Positions 45,447-57,553 of a DNA stretch of 64,000 nt are shown here, piece by piece. The position numbers and the translations under genes are program-made. Origin of the DNA: Cannabis sativa. Its lineage: Eukaryota; Streptophyta; Magnoliopsida; Rosales; Cannabaceae. The stretch is from assembly GCF_029168945.1 (NCBI RefSeq), contig NC_083606.1, positions 19,804,041 to 19,868,040 of the forward strand. Reading direction: 5' to 3'. Each line of letters starts with the position of its first letter. Position 1 is the stretch's first letter. The notes under the pieces were generated by a model, which did not search any database, was not told the origin of the DNA, and was given only the letters and a program-made list of their open reading frames with translations.

Positions 45447-47094
45447 GTACCATAGCCTGGTACTCACATGTCATTGCTGCCTGTACCTAATATGGTACGC
45501 CACTAGGAAGAAACCCAACAACGGTTTCAATCTATGCTATAGCCTGGCATTCTCATATCACTATCGCCCGTACCTACTAAGGTACGCCGCCAGGTATATT
45601 GTATCACCTAATCAGGTGGGTCCGTATATCACATCCATGGTATCATCACATTATCATTACATAACCAAGCCATCTTTTCATTATATGACAATAATAACCA
45701 TATCTGAATCTCAATATCGATCAATTCACAATAATATTAATTGTATTGTGATATAACATGTTATGCTTTACAATATACTTTTCTTACCTTTAATCCAGAT
45801 TCATGTATGTTGGCCAACCTAAGTGGAGAAATACCTCTGATGATCTTGGCCCTACGTCACAACAACGGTAAACCAATAAGTGTTTATCCCAAAATAATGC
45901 TTAATAGTTGCAAAGGAAACCCTAGGGTTTCCTACTAAATCCCATAGTACAAATACACTAAAATAAAACTTATATTTTGGCTCTAAAACATATACCATAT
46001 GGTAGATCTCGTCGCAAGCTTCAAAACAGTATGTAGAATGTCCAAAACAAACACTCGAGTGAAAAGTTATGACAAAAATACAGTTTTTGATCTTCTAAGA
46101 ATTTCCAAAAACGGTGAAACACGAAAATCTTAAATTTTGCACTCATCAAAACACTCCCAAAACCTATCTGAATCATTCCAAACTTCATAGAACACATATA
46201 TACCATAGATACAATGATCCTTACATAACAGAAATTAAAATCAAGCCCTTAAATGGAAAATGCCATTAACATTCGGACTAAGCTTTAAAAAGTTCCAAAC
46301 TCAAATTCTAACTCAAAATCACCTCAAATTCAACAAGTAAATATCTAAGTTTGTCCCATAGTTACCAAATAAAAATTCAACGAAGTTAGAATCTCCATAA
46401 CTACTCTAAATCACAAAGCCACTATATAAAACTAATTGTTTTTAACTTAAAACGAAACTAATCATTACCGTAAGCTCTCCTTCTTCAATGATTTACTATC
46501 CCGCTACTACCGAAGCTTGAATCGTTAGGTTTCGAGTTGAAAATAAAAAAAAAAATAGATTAAAGAGGGAGAGAGTTTCGTCGCACAAAGGAGAGAAGAA
46601 AGGATTTAGTTTTTTCGTTCTTTACTGATACGTTTATGTTTTAAAACATATAATATATATAAACTTATAAGAATAGGTTTATATATAAATAATAATAATA
46701 TAATATTAATAAAAAATTTATTATTAATAGTTATCTTATGATTTCTTAGCCACTAAGAAATCTTTAATTTTAGGGTATTTGGTCAACTCTGAGTACCTTA
46801 AAATATTTCGGTATTTCTAAAATCAACTTATGTCAACAATCCCTTCAATATTTCTAACTAATACTGTTGTGATATTTTTGGCCTCTAATTGGGTCTCGAA
46901 GGTTGCCGAACTTAAAAATATTTCAACTAAATCTCCGTAATTAATAAATTACGCTTATTTATCTACTTATAACAAAATTTATAATTTATGCTAAATTAAG
47001 TTAGCAAGATTATAATCCTACTCATTACTACTTAGTTAACCCATCATATATGATAAATCCTAATTATTCATAATTAGCTTTTTGAGATATTACA

Positions 47095-48820
47095 GAGAAT
47101 TTTTCCATCCCGTTATTATTTGGATGACACTAGTGATTAATTTACAATAATATATTCAAAAAAAAAAAAAGAACTGTAAAATAAAACTAAAGAAAATTAA
47201 TCTAACCATTCACATGGATAGTTATAACTTATCAGAATTATGAGGATAAGATAGAAAACCTTACAATGTCTATAGGAAAGACTTATGCATAATTCCTGGT
47301 CCTTATGAAATGTTTTATGGTATCTCTAGTCATTAGTTAATCTTAAGCAAGTATTTTACATTAATGCTAATACTAGAATGCTATGTTAATGACTTAGTCT
47401 AAGAAGAATTTATTGTTTCCAGATTAAGATAAAATATCACAACAAGATGTCCCTAAGTACCAATAGTAAGAGGTTAAATGCACACTTGTGTATGTATTAA
47501 AGGAGACTCCTACTGTTAGTGGGAGCCATCAAAGATGTAATCCAAAAAGGAACATAGGGAGACAATCAAGAAAAACTTTTGGAAAGTGACCTTTATGTCA
47601 GATAATAAGGGTATATTTAGAATCATCAAAATTTAATATCAGAGATGGTAATTACTCTTGGGGTGGAGGAATTATTTTAGAAGGGTACAAAACTCATCTA
47701 TAATAATTTAGTTCCACCAGTGAAGCTAAATCACTTAATTTCTTTTAAAGGCACTAAAAAGTTCTTGACTGTTATATCTCTATTTTATTTTGGATAGAAT
47801 TAAAGTTGTGTCTTCTGTACATTTAGAAGAATTTGTTAAGCAGTGAAGAATTCAGCATCCCTAGAAGAGTAATACATATAGAAAAATGATGTTCCATAAT
47901 ATTTTATAAGCACAAAAAGAAGTAATAATAGAGAAAGCTATTGCTTGCTACAACCTTATAGTTCCTATTATTTGGGTATAGTCAAATACACTACCTTTGA
48001 TATGGATTGTTGACCAAGGTTTTCGGCAACTAATTAAATGATATAATAAAGAGAGCTTTGGAATAATTAATGCAGGTGGTTTTAACGTGGTTCGCGCATT
48101 AATAAGTTGTAGTCCATGAGTCTTTGTTATTAAGGAGAATTCTTATACAGAGAATGTTCTTGGTGAATTCTCTCTCTCTTCTTTATTCTTTTCGATCGAT
48201 TGATCCCCTCCCCTTTTTTATTTTGTTCAGGGATATTTATAGAGTTTTACAAGGATCACTAAAAAGAGATCACTTGTCTTTGAGTGCCAGCCATCTGGGC
48301 ACACAAGTTCCTAAGAGATATAAAATAAGACATACATGACCTATGTCGTAGGTATCATAGGGATTAGGTGAGAGTAATCTTTATCTTCCATTGATTGATG
48401 TGATTCTTCATAATGGAGTCGTCACTAGAATCTTTAATTATCGTGTAATCACTGTAAATGAGGCTTACGCCATCTGTCATATCCTTTTATGAATGTTCTA
48501 ATACGTTTTCCCTCATGCCGCATTAAATGTGAAATGACTGTTTGAACAGGTTCTCCTTCTCTCAGAGATGCTTTGTTGTATCTCTAGCTCCCGGAGAGTA
48601 GAGACATGGTTTATGCTCCTCTCCGGGGGCTCACTCCCTGAAGTGTACTTGCTTGTCTATATATAACTTAGTTAATTTTGTGGGTGAGGTGTCCTTGAAA
48701 TCCATGTGCCACATGCAACCGTTGCCACGTATTTTGGGAAAAATCCAAGGCAACATGGATATTAAGACAATGGATTGATTAAAATGCACTTCTAGTTTTA
48801 TGTTAGTGCAAGTGAGAGTT
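47095..48820. other. Unclassified non-coding sequence, LTR-like in part
   Basis: No gene is supported. From about 48040 to 48240, AACGTGGTTCGCGC, AGTCCATGAG and, on the minus strand, CTATAAATATCCCTG resemble parts of plant retrotransposon LTRs, but I found no borders. GAGTT at 48816-48820 may be the target duplication of the following solo LTR. Confidence 0.4.
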
Positions 48821-49208
48821 TGTTGGGATTTTACGCCCTAAATAAAACCCATTTCAATATAATCTTATTTGCAATCAATAAAAGATTAGAAATCATTTAA
48901 GTTTTCATATTATTTTCATGATTATGGTTTGATATACAATTTCAAATAAATTCAGAACATATTGTCATTCAAAATTACAGTGATGTCATCAAAGTGGAAA
49001 GTAATTGTGATTTAATGCTTCAAAGTTTAGTCCCATGATTTATCAGTGCACTGAATTTACACTCACGTGATAATTAACAATAAAGTTTACTTACACTTAG
49101 ATAAGTGGTATGTCCTTTCCAGGGCATTGGTAAAGTGTGCTAGTATTGGATGTATGGAGTATACATCAGACTAGACCGATATTGAACTTAGATAAGATAT
49201 CATAAACT

Positions 49209-51110
49209 TGTTGGAAATTATTTTACCAGGATCTTAGATCTACTCACAAGTATGTTGATTAACACCCTAAATATGAACTTCTAAAACGATAATAAAATAA
49301 ACACATATAAAGTATTAGAAACCTTACATTGGGTGCAGCGGAATATTATGTCTCCTTCCGTTCAGATCTCTAACCCTTGTATCCTTTCTGTCGCAGAGTA
49401 TTATCAAGATCTGAACCTGGATCTCTTTCTCTCCTTCTTTAGTGCTGAAACTCCTTCTTGTTGAATGTCTTTCTTCACGATCTTCCTCACTATGATTGAG
49501 GTATCACTTGCTGTGTGTGGGCACTACTCTAATCACTAAGTGGTTTCGAAATTCAAGAGAGAAGAAGAGTATAAAGTGGTGGCTAGGGTTTTAGAGAAGG
49601 CTCAGGTTTTTCTCTGAAGGAAAAGTGTGAAAGTTAAGTGTAAATTTCCTGAAGCCTTCACTATCTATTTATAGCATTCCACTAGGGTTAGGTTTGAATT
49701 ATTTGGCATTAAAATAATGAAAATATCAGATGATAAACCCTATAAAAGTGGTCGGCCTAGGCAATGTGGATTTGGGCCTCACTTTTTGCAATTTTGCAGT
49801 TTTATCATTTATGCATCTCATTTTCTCAAAAACGCCAATTTTCAAATTCAACCATTTAAATGCCAATTCTAACTATTTAATAACTATAAATAATTATTAA
49901 ATAATATTGTCATTTATCATATTTATTAATTGAACCATACAAAGTATCATAATTAACAAATATGCCCTAAAAACTCTTTCTTTACAATTTCGCCCTTACT
50001 TAGTGAAAAATTCACAAATAGACATAGTCTAATTTGAGAATTATAACTGATTAATCAAAACCAATTAGATGAGTCTTACAAGCAATATTATCTCAACTAG
50101 TGGGGGGACCATGGGTCTATATAACCGTGCTTCCAATAAGTAGATCAAGAATTTATAACCTAAATTCACTGACTTATTAATTCTTCGTTGAATCCACGCA
50201 TAGAACTTAGAATTGCACTCTCAGTATATAGAATGCTCTATATGTTCCACCATATAGACACATCATTAGTTATCCATTGTTATAATCCTAATTTGATCAA
50301 TGATCCTCTATATGAATGATCTACACTATAAAGGGATTAGATTACCGTTACACCCTACAATGTATTTTATCCTTAAAACACTTAACCCCGTATAAATGAT
50401 ATTTTAGCTTATGTGAAATGAGTACTCCACCATTTATTTTTGTTTGGTCAAGCTCGAAGGAGATCATCCTTTACTTACTATTCGCCAGATAGAAGCTATA
50501 GATTCCATGTTTATGTTAGCGCTCCCACTCAATTACACTACCGTGCTCCCAAAATGTACGTATCACCCTGACCCAAAAGTAGGCTTAACTAACAAATCAA
50601 AGAACACGAATAACCTCTTGAGATTGAGCCTAATCATAACAGGATTAAGATCATTTGATCTAGGATCAACTAGGCGATATTGACTTAAATAGATATTACG
50701 GTAAGTTTAATAAATCTAAGTCAAAGTTTAATATCGATCCCTTCCGATGCATACTCCATGCACCCAACCTGAGCTTTACTTTAACGAATGCTCTGGAAAG
50801 AACAAAGCATTATACCAAATGCAAGTAAACTCTGTTGTAGATTATCATATCAGTAAAATCCTGTGTCTGATAAATCTAGAAATCTTTATTCACATAGTCG
50901 TGTTTACTTTCCAATGTGTTGACAACACAATAAACAGGATCAAGTATGTGAAAAGGGTTTCAGATGAATTTATAAATCAAATAGACAAGCAATTGATAAG
51001 ATGAACCAAAACATACACAAATGAATGAAAAATACTTCTGTTTCTTTATTGATGTTGAATAAAATGGATTACATTGAAATGGAGTTTTATTTAGGGCATA
51101 AAACCCAACA
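49209..51110 (-). repeat. 3' LTR of the Copia/Angela element
   Basis: It reads TGTTGG...CCAACA, about 1,902 bp. It differs from the other LTR by perhaps 1-3% by eye, suggesting a moderately recent insertion. The plus frame at 50444-50683 recurs in the other LTR (58790-59029) and is a chance frame, not a gene. Confidence 0.93.
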
Positions 51111-51119
51111 AACTCCCAC

Positions 51120-54100
51120 TTGCGCTAATATAAAACTAATCAGTACATATCAATTAATCCTAAATTCTGACGGTGCTTTTCAAATGCAGTCACGGCCAAG
51201 ACTTTGTGTAATGGATCAGCTGAGTTGTCTTCTGTGTCCACTTTCTCAACTAGTACATCCCCTCTTGCCACTTATTCTTTGATGATGTGATACTTCATTT
51301 CTATGTGTTTGCTTCTCTTGTGGCTTCGAGGTTCCTTACTATTGGCTATTGCTCCATTATTATCACAAAGTAGGACCAAAGGCTTTTCCATTCCAGGCAC
51401 GACACCGATACTGGTGAAGAACTTTCTTAGCCAAACAAGCTCTTTAGCAGCTTCTGCTGCAGCTATGTATTCTGCTTCCATTATCGAGTCCGATATCGCG
51501 GTTTGTTTTGCACTTCTCCAAACCACTGCTTCACCCCCAAGAGTAAACACCATCCCAGATGTAGATTTCCTGTCTTCAAGACATGCCTGGAAATCTGAAT
51601 CAGTATAGCCTATGGGATTTAAAGCACCACCCTTGTAGACTAATACTAGATTTCTTGTACTCTTTAAGTATTTCAGAATATACTTAGCTGTATTCCAATG
51701 TTTCTGTCCTGGATTAGACTGATACCTGCTCACGATTCCAACTGCATAGCAGATGTCAGGTCTAGTGCATAACATTGCATACATTAGACTTCCAACTGCA
51801 GAAGCATAAGGAATTTTTGCCATGTCCTCTATCTCTTGAGGATCAGTAGGAGGTTGTTCCTTAGATAGACGGATACCATATCTAGAAGGCATGTTTGCCC
51901 CATTGGTGTTGTTCATGGAGAATCTCTCTAAAACTTTGTCAATATAGGTTGTTTGAGAGAGAGAGAGCAAGAGATCTGTTCTTCCGGTTTCTTATAATCT
52001 GAATACCAAGAATATAGGCTGCTTCACCCAAATCTTTCATATCGAATTGAGTGTTAAGCCATTCCTTGATGTGAGTCATTTTCTGGATATTGTTTCCAAT
52101 AATCAAAATGTCGTCAACATAAAGGACCAGGAATACTACTACTTGGTCTTCCTTGAGTTGGTAAGCACAAGGTTCATCTTCATTCTAAAGAAAGCCGTAG
52201 GTCTTGATGATTTCATCAAACCTTTTATTCAATGAACGAGAAGCTTGCTTAAGTCCGTAGATAGACCTATTTAATTTGCAAACTTTCTTTTCCTGCCCTG
52301 GAAGAACATAGCCTTCTGGTTGCTCCACATAGATGGTTTCTTCAAGTACCCCATTAAGGAAGGCAATCTTGACATCCATTTGCCAGATTTCATAATCGAA
52401 AGCAGCAGCTATGAAGAGAAGAATTCGGATGGATTTGAGCATGGCAACAGGACTAAAAGTTTCCTCATAGTCCACACCTTCTCTTTGGGTATAACCCTTG
52501 GCTACAAGTCTAGCTTTAAAAATTTCGACTTCGCCTCCAGCTCCTCTTTTCTTCTTGTAGACCCACTTACATCCGATTGGATGATAGTCATCAGGTGCGT
52601 CTACATATTCCCAGACTTTATTCTTTTTCATGGAATCCATTTCTGAATCCATGCCGGCTGACCATCGTTTCCGTTGCGGACTAGCCATTGCCTGTTTATA
52701 GGTTAATGGGTCGTCTTCAATACCGTCACCAACGACCATATTGATTTCACCATCCAAGCCATAACGAGCTGGTTTTGTTGAAACCCTCCCACTACGATGA
52801 GGAGCGGTGATCTTCTGAACAAGAACTTTAGCAGTAGTTTTTTCAGTAGGTTCGACTGAGGGAGTGGGATTGTTCTCTTCTCGAGTGGAAGAGGACGGAA
52901 CATTGGAAGGAGTTATATCTGAAAGCATTTCCTCTAAAACAACTTTACTTTTCGGTTTGTTGTCTTTAATATAGTTTTCTTCAAGAAAAGTAGCATTTGT
53001 AGAAACAAATACTTTGTTATCCTTGTGACTATAAAATAGTCCACCCCTAGTCTCTTTAGAATTTCCGACAGACATGCACACTTCAGTTCGTGATTCAAGT
53101 TTGCCTTCTTTCTTTCTCAAGACATGAGCAGGGCACCCCCAAATTCTATGGTGGCGTAAACTAGGTGTACGACCATTCCAAAGTTCGACGGGTGTCTTAG
53201 GGACTGCTTTAGATGGAACAACATTTAAAATGTCATTAGCCATCTGTATAGCATATCCCCAGAAGGACGTAGACAGAGTTGAATAACTCAGCATAGACCT
53301 AACCATTTCCAAAAGAGTGCGATTTCTTCTTTCTGCAACTCCATTTTGTTGTGGAGTGCCTGGGCGTTGTATTGGGATTCAATTCCAAGTTCAATTAAAT
53401 GATCTTTGAACTGCATATCCATATATTCTCCACCCCTATCAGTTCGCAAGATCTTTAATGTTTTACCTAATTGGTTTTGAGCCAAAGCATGAAATTCTTG
53501 AAACTTTTCAAACGTTTCAGATTTCTTTTGCATTAGGTAAAGAAAACTATATCTAGAGTAATCATCAATGAAAGTGACAAAATACTCATAACCACCTCGG
53601 GCTTTTACATTCAAAGGTCCGCAGACGTCGGAATGCACTAACCCTAGGGGTTGTTTGGCACGCTCTCCCTTTGCAGAGAAAGAACGTTTAGTCATTTTTC
53701 CTTCCAGGCAGGACTCGCATACTGGCAATTCACCTAAGACAACATTTTTCAATGGACCGTCTTTGGTTAGCCTATTGAGTCTATCAAAGCCTATATGACC
53801 TAAACGTAAATGCCACAGATAAGTTTGATCATCATTATCAATCTCGTTTCTTTTGAGGTTTCTAGGTTTATCTACATTGAAAAGTTCACTGTTTAGTGAG
53901 ATTTGTGTATTTGGTCTTAAAACATAAGCCCTTGTTCCATGGAAGCAACACATATTTGAAATCCATTACGAGAAATTGAACAATAAGAACTCGAAAAATT
54001 CAATATATAAGATTGTGTTTGCAAACATGAGACACTAATCAAGTTTCTACTAAAGTTTGGAATAAATAAAACATTTTCTAAAATTAAAAATCTTTGTTGA

Positions 54101-54860
54101 AACTTGATGCGGGCTTTTCCTCTAGCTTTGACCGACACTAACTCGCCATTACCAACTTTAAGCTCTAACTCTTCTAGAAGCATATTTTCCCAAGTTTCAA
54201 GCAGCTGCAGTGAAGAACATACATGGTTAGTAGACCCAGAATCAACAATCCAAGTGGATTTGTCGTTCTCTAAAACACATGATTCAAAGACAAAAGCATT
54301 ACCTTCGTTTGAATTGTTTGGAAGCTGGGGACATCGTTCTTCTTGATGTCCCTTTTCATTACAATTCGAACATAGAAGATTATGTCTGATAATTGTACTT
54401 GAAGAAGCAGCTTTGCTAGAGCCTTCATGCTTAATCCTTTTCCTCTGGTTAAGATTTGCAAACCCAAAAGGACCCATTGCAATCAGATTCCGTTCATGGG
54501 CTCGTTATTCTGCTTCGAGATTGTCCATGTCGGAGGAGTTGAAATAGTTGATCATGTAAGAAACAACAAATTCATTATACTTCGGAGGAAGACTATTAAG
54601 AATGAATTGGACCCATTGTTCTCTTGATAAATAAATTCCTAGTAGATTTGCCTTTTGGAACTTCAGATTCATCATCAACAGGTGCGAGTTTATGCAACTA
54701 CCAGGATGCATTTTCACACTATAGAGTTCTTTTGCTAAGATATTAACTAGGAGGGGATCGGGGTGAGGGTTATTCATATTGGCACTACAACACATCAATA
54801 AAACAAAAGTAAGGTTTTGGTTCATAAATTCATACACATGTTCAGAAAATAACAAATAAT
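51120..54860 (-). pseudogene. Copia/Angela gag-pol polyprotein, multiply broken
   Basis: Minus-strand order: a gag tail (54855-54505, PPKYNEFVVSY), stop, then a zinc knuckle CSNCNEKGHQEERCP and the aspartic-protease motif STWIVDSGSTNHVC (54477-53917). Next is GAG-pre-integrase WHLRLGHIGFDRL...CESCLEGKMTKRSF and integrase with VHSDVCGP and LRTDRGGEY (53953-53288). A frameshift near 53360 leads into PQQNGVAERRNRT with the third catalytic Glu. Reverse transcriptase follows (53312-52185, MDVKIAFLNG), then another break, YVDD at about 52110-52121, and RNase H (51970-51272; YTDSDF, MEAEYIAA). A stop right after HIIKE precedes the tail VARGDVLVEK...LIDMY at about 51145. The match in wording to BARE-1-type polyproteins supports Angela. 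It cannot make a full polyprotein. Confidence 0.93.
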
Positions 54861-57529
54861 CACATATGTTATAAAAATACTAAATCTAACATAGTTTATT
54901 TTCCAAGGTCTTAAACAAACTGATACAGTGTCCCGTTTAGGCGAGAGTCAAAGCATCATCCATTGAATAGAGTTGTCAACTCATCCAAAATGATAATCAT
55001 TCTAGCAACCTTTTATTCGATCAAGATTGGAATTCAGCGTTGTCCCGTTTAGGCGAGAGTCAAGGCAATTTTATCTTATGAGCTTCCACCATTGTTTCAT
55101 ATTTTGTAAGTCAAATATAGTCGCCACCATTAGGGTGATCCATACCATATAAAACACTTACAAAGCTACTTATCTTTCGAGATTAAACAGTGCGAACTTG
55201 CTAATGAACGTTTCTCCATTAGGGAGGATTACTCACTAAAACAAACGCTATGTAAAACCAACAATGGAGATCGAATGTCTCTTGATTAAAGCTCATTATT
55301 TTAAAATATGTATTTTATTTAATCATTTATTCCGTATTATAATAATGAAAAATTACAAATTAAAGTTGGTTTAAATAAAAAATCAACTTTAATTAAATTT
55401 CAATTATTATTTAAATTCGAAAAATAAATTCGAATATAATGGAACAAATTTGAAAATATCTTGTTTAAGTTGTTTTAGAAGAATCTAAAAAATCAACTTA
55501 AATATCTTTCAAATTAGATTTAATAAAATATAAAATAAAGTTGTAACCACTGAATTTGAAAATATTCCATTTTAAGTTAATATTTGAAAAAATATCAACT
55601 TAAAAAATATCTAAAGAATCTTAATAACCAATTCCTAAAATTCTTCAACTTAATTTTGAAATTTGAAATTCAAAAGATATTCATATTTAAGTTGATTAGT
55701 TAGAGATAACTAAATTTCAACTTAAATAGGAATATTTAATGAAAAATTTAAATTAAGCTTGAGAAAGAATCTAGTTGGTTATAATTCTATATTTAATTAA
55801 ATACAAGAAAATACATATAGTTTAGCTTAGAATATAATTCTTTCAACTATGATTTTCTTAAATTAATTTTAAAATAAATGAAATTAATTATGTTGCTAAT
55901 CAATTTTATTAGGTTAAACTAATTTAATTAACCTAGTACAGTTATTCAAATCAGGCAAATGGGCCTTCACAATTGGGGTAGTTCATGTGAGGGGGTGCTG
56001 GGTTCAGTATGTCGTACCCATTTCTATGGCTCCCAACTCTCACACAAGGCCCAAAAGAGAGGAATCTAACCTTAAAATGAACAACTGTTATTAATTGAAT
56101 AGGCCCAAAAACTAAATGGGCCTAAATAAAATCTATCAAAAACTATGATATTTTATTTAGCAACAACAACCTATATGCATCTATAACAAAAATTAAACAT
56201 ATAGGCTCACACATGCACACATTTGGATGGATCCTATCATGTTGCTAGGTCATACACAGATGAAAAAAGATTGTAAAATTTACCTGTTACCAATTATTTA
56301 CTTGACCAATTGAACCATGGGTTAAAATCAGATCATTGGATCTGTCAACAAGTTAACCATGGCTATTTGCAATCATGCAATAATAGGTTTTATAAAACTT
56401 ACATACAAGCTAAAACACATACTCCTGCAACAAGACGAATTGGATAGTTGGATGTAGGAATTATTTAATTTTAAATGATTATTTTCGAAAATATTTAAAT
56501 ATTAAAAAAAAATCGGTTTTATAAAAATAAAAAAAATTTAAAATTAAACCTACAATTTTTGAGAAATTAGGTTTCAACTAATCTAAATATCATTTCAAAA
56601 ATAATTGGTAACTACCTTTTAAATTTTTAAAGTTATTTTATAAATTAAATATAAAATAAAAAAATAAATATTTTTCAGATTTTATAATTTAATTTAAATA
56701 AAAATAACAAAATTTAAAAGTTAGCAAAATATCTTACTTCTATTTAAAATTACATGATTATAGTTATCTTATTTTAAATTTAAATAAGGTCAAATAATTT
56801 TAAAAAAAATTTATTTAAAAAATATTTAATATCTGACCTTTAAATTTAAAAGATAAGATAAAATAATCAAATTTAAAAATAAAATATAAAATCAAGCAAA
56901 AAGATAGATTTTTACTTGTTTTTCAAATTCAAATTACACTAATATCTAAAATTAAATTTAAAAAATTCAAATTAATTTATTTCTGATATTAGATTTGAAA
57001 ATTGAAAAGTAAAAATCAAAATACAAAACTACACAAAAAATCGGAAGTTAAATCCATGAAATAGCATGAAAAATCGAAGAAAAACGAAAAAATTGCGAGC
57101 TGTACGGACAGTATGCAATCGCGCGCGCATCAGGGTGCATGACCGAGAATCCTCAGCGCTGGAGGCAGCATGCAGCCTCTTTGCGCGCGCAAGGCTCGGT
57201 TTCAGACAAGAATCTTGTCTGTGCGCGTGTTGTCCGAGAGACAAGCCCTCGTGCGCGCGTGTGGGTAGATGCACGACCCCTGATATTTTTCGAAACTTCA
57301 AAAAATCATAAATAATTCAAATTAAATCGAAATTGAGTTCTGTAAAAAAGTAAATTGCTTAATTTTTTCCATAATACCCAATAAAAATAATTCCAAAAAC
57401 AGATATTCAATTATTTTTTATGAAAATTCACAAACATCAATCAATCATCAAACAACACTCAAAACAACATGATACCATCCAAAAACATCAAACAAATCGT
57501 TTTAAGTCCAAATTTCTTGCAAGCAAATC
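54861..57529 (-). other. Leader and missing-gag region of the Copia element
   Basis: About 2.7 kb between the surviving gag fragment and the primer-binding site shows no gag-like reading frame. It contains two GTGTCCCGTTTAGGCGAGAG-like segments (about 54930 and 55045), a very AT-rich stretch (55280-57060) and a CG-rich block (57095-57270). Either the N-terminal half of gag was lost or this is a long non-coding leader. Confidence 0.6.
57095..57270. repeat. CG-rich block with GCGCGC runs in the retrotransposon leader
   Basis: GCGCGCGC-type runs occur at about 57121, 57183 and 57252 within otherwise AT-rich DNA, along with AAGAATCTTGTCT and related inverted pieces. Both strands have an open frame here (57029-57301 minus, 57066-57311 plus), as expected for CG-rich sequence with few stops. 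Neither resembles a known protein. Confidence 0.7.
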
Positions 57530-57553
57530 AATTACCATGGCTCTGAGGCCAAT
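57530..57553 (-). other. Primer-binding site of the Copia element
   Basis: On minus, directly after the LTR end (TTTCCAACA), AT is followed by TGGCCTCAGAGCCATGG. It differs from TGGTATCAGAGCC at two adjacent bases, the same change as in the element at 1-2055. Confidence 0.8.

Larger units (their letters stand above)
38605..47094 (-). repeat. Long LTR (probably Gypsy) interrupted by three later insertions
   Basis: It starts TGTAACACCCTATCC and ends TTGAGATATTACA. Removing the two nested solo LTRs restores a continuous array of CCTAATTAGGYGAGTCCGT and ATAGCCTGGTACC words across the junctions 39588/41974 and 42000/45452, showing it was one LTR of about 2.65 kb. The primer-binding site to its left makes it the 5' LTR of a minus-oriented element. 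No protein-coding frame inside is credible. Gypsy membership is inferred from LTR length and style only. Confidence 0.75.

Noticed and set aside
48124..48339. 71-aa frame
   Set aside because: No domain or conserved context; the region looks like decayed LTR.
50444..50683. 79-aa frame repeated at 58790-59029
   Set aside because: Same position in the two LTRs of one element; LTR sequence, no domain.
57029..57311. 81- and 90-aa frames on opposite strands
   Set aside because: Both follow from the CG-rich block, which has few stops. Neither has a domain or a plausible context.
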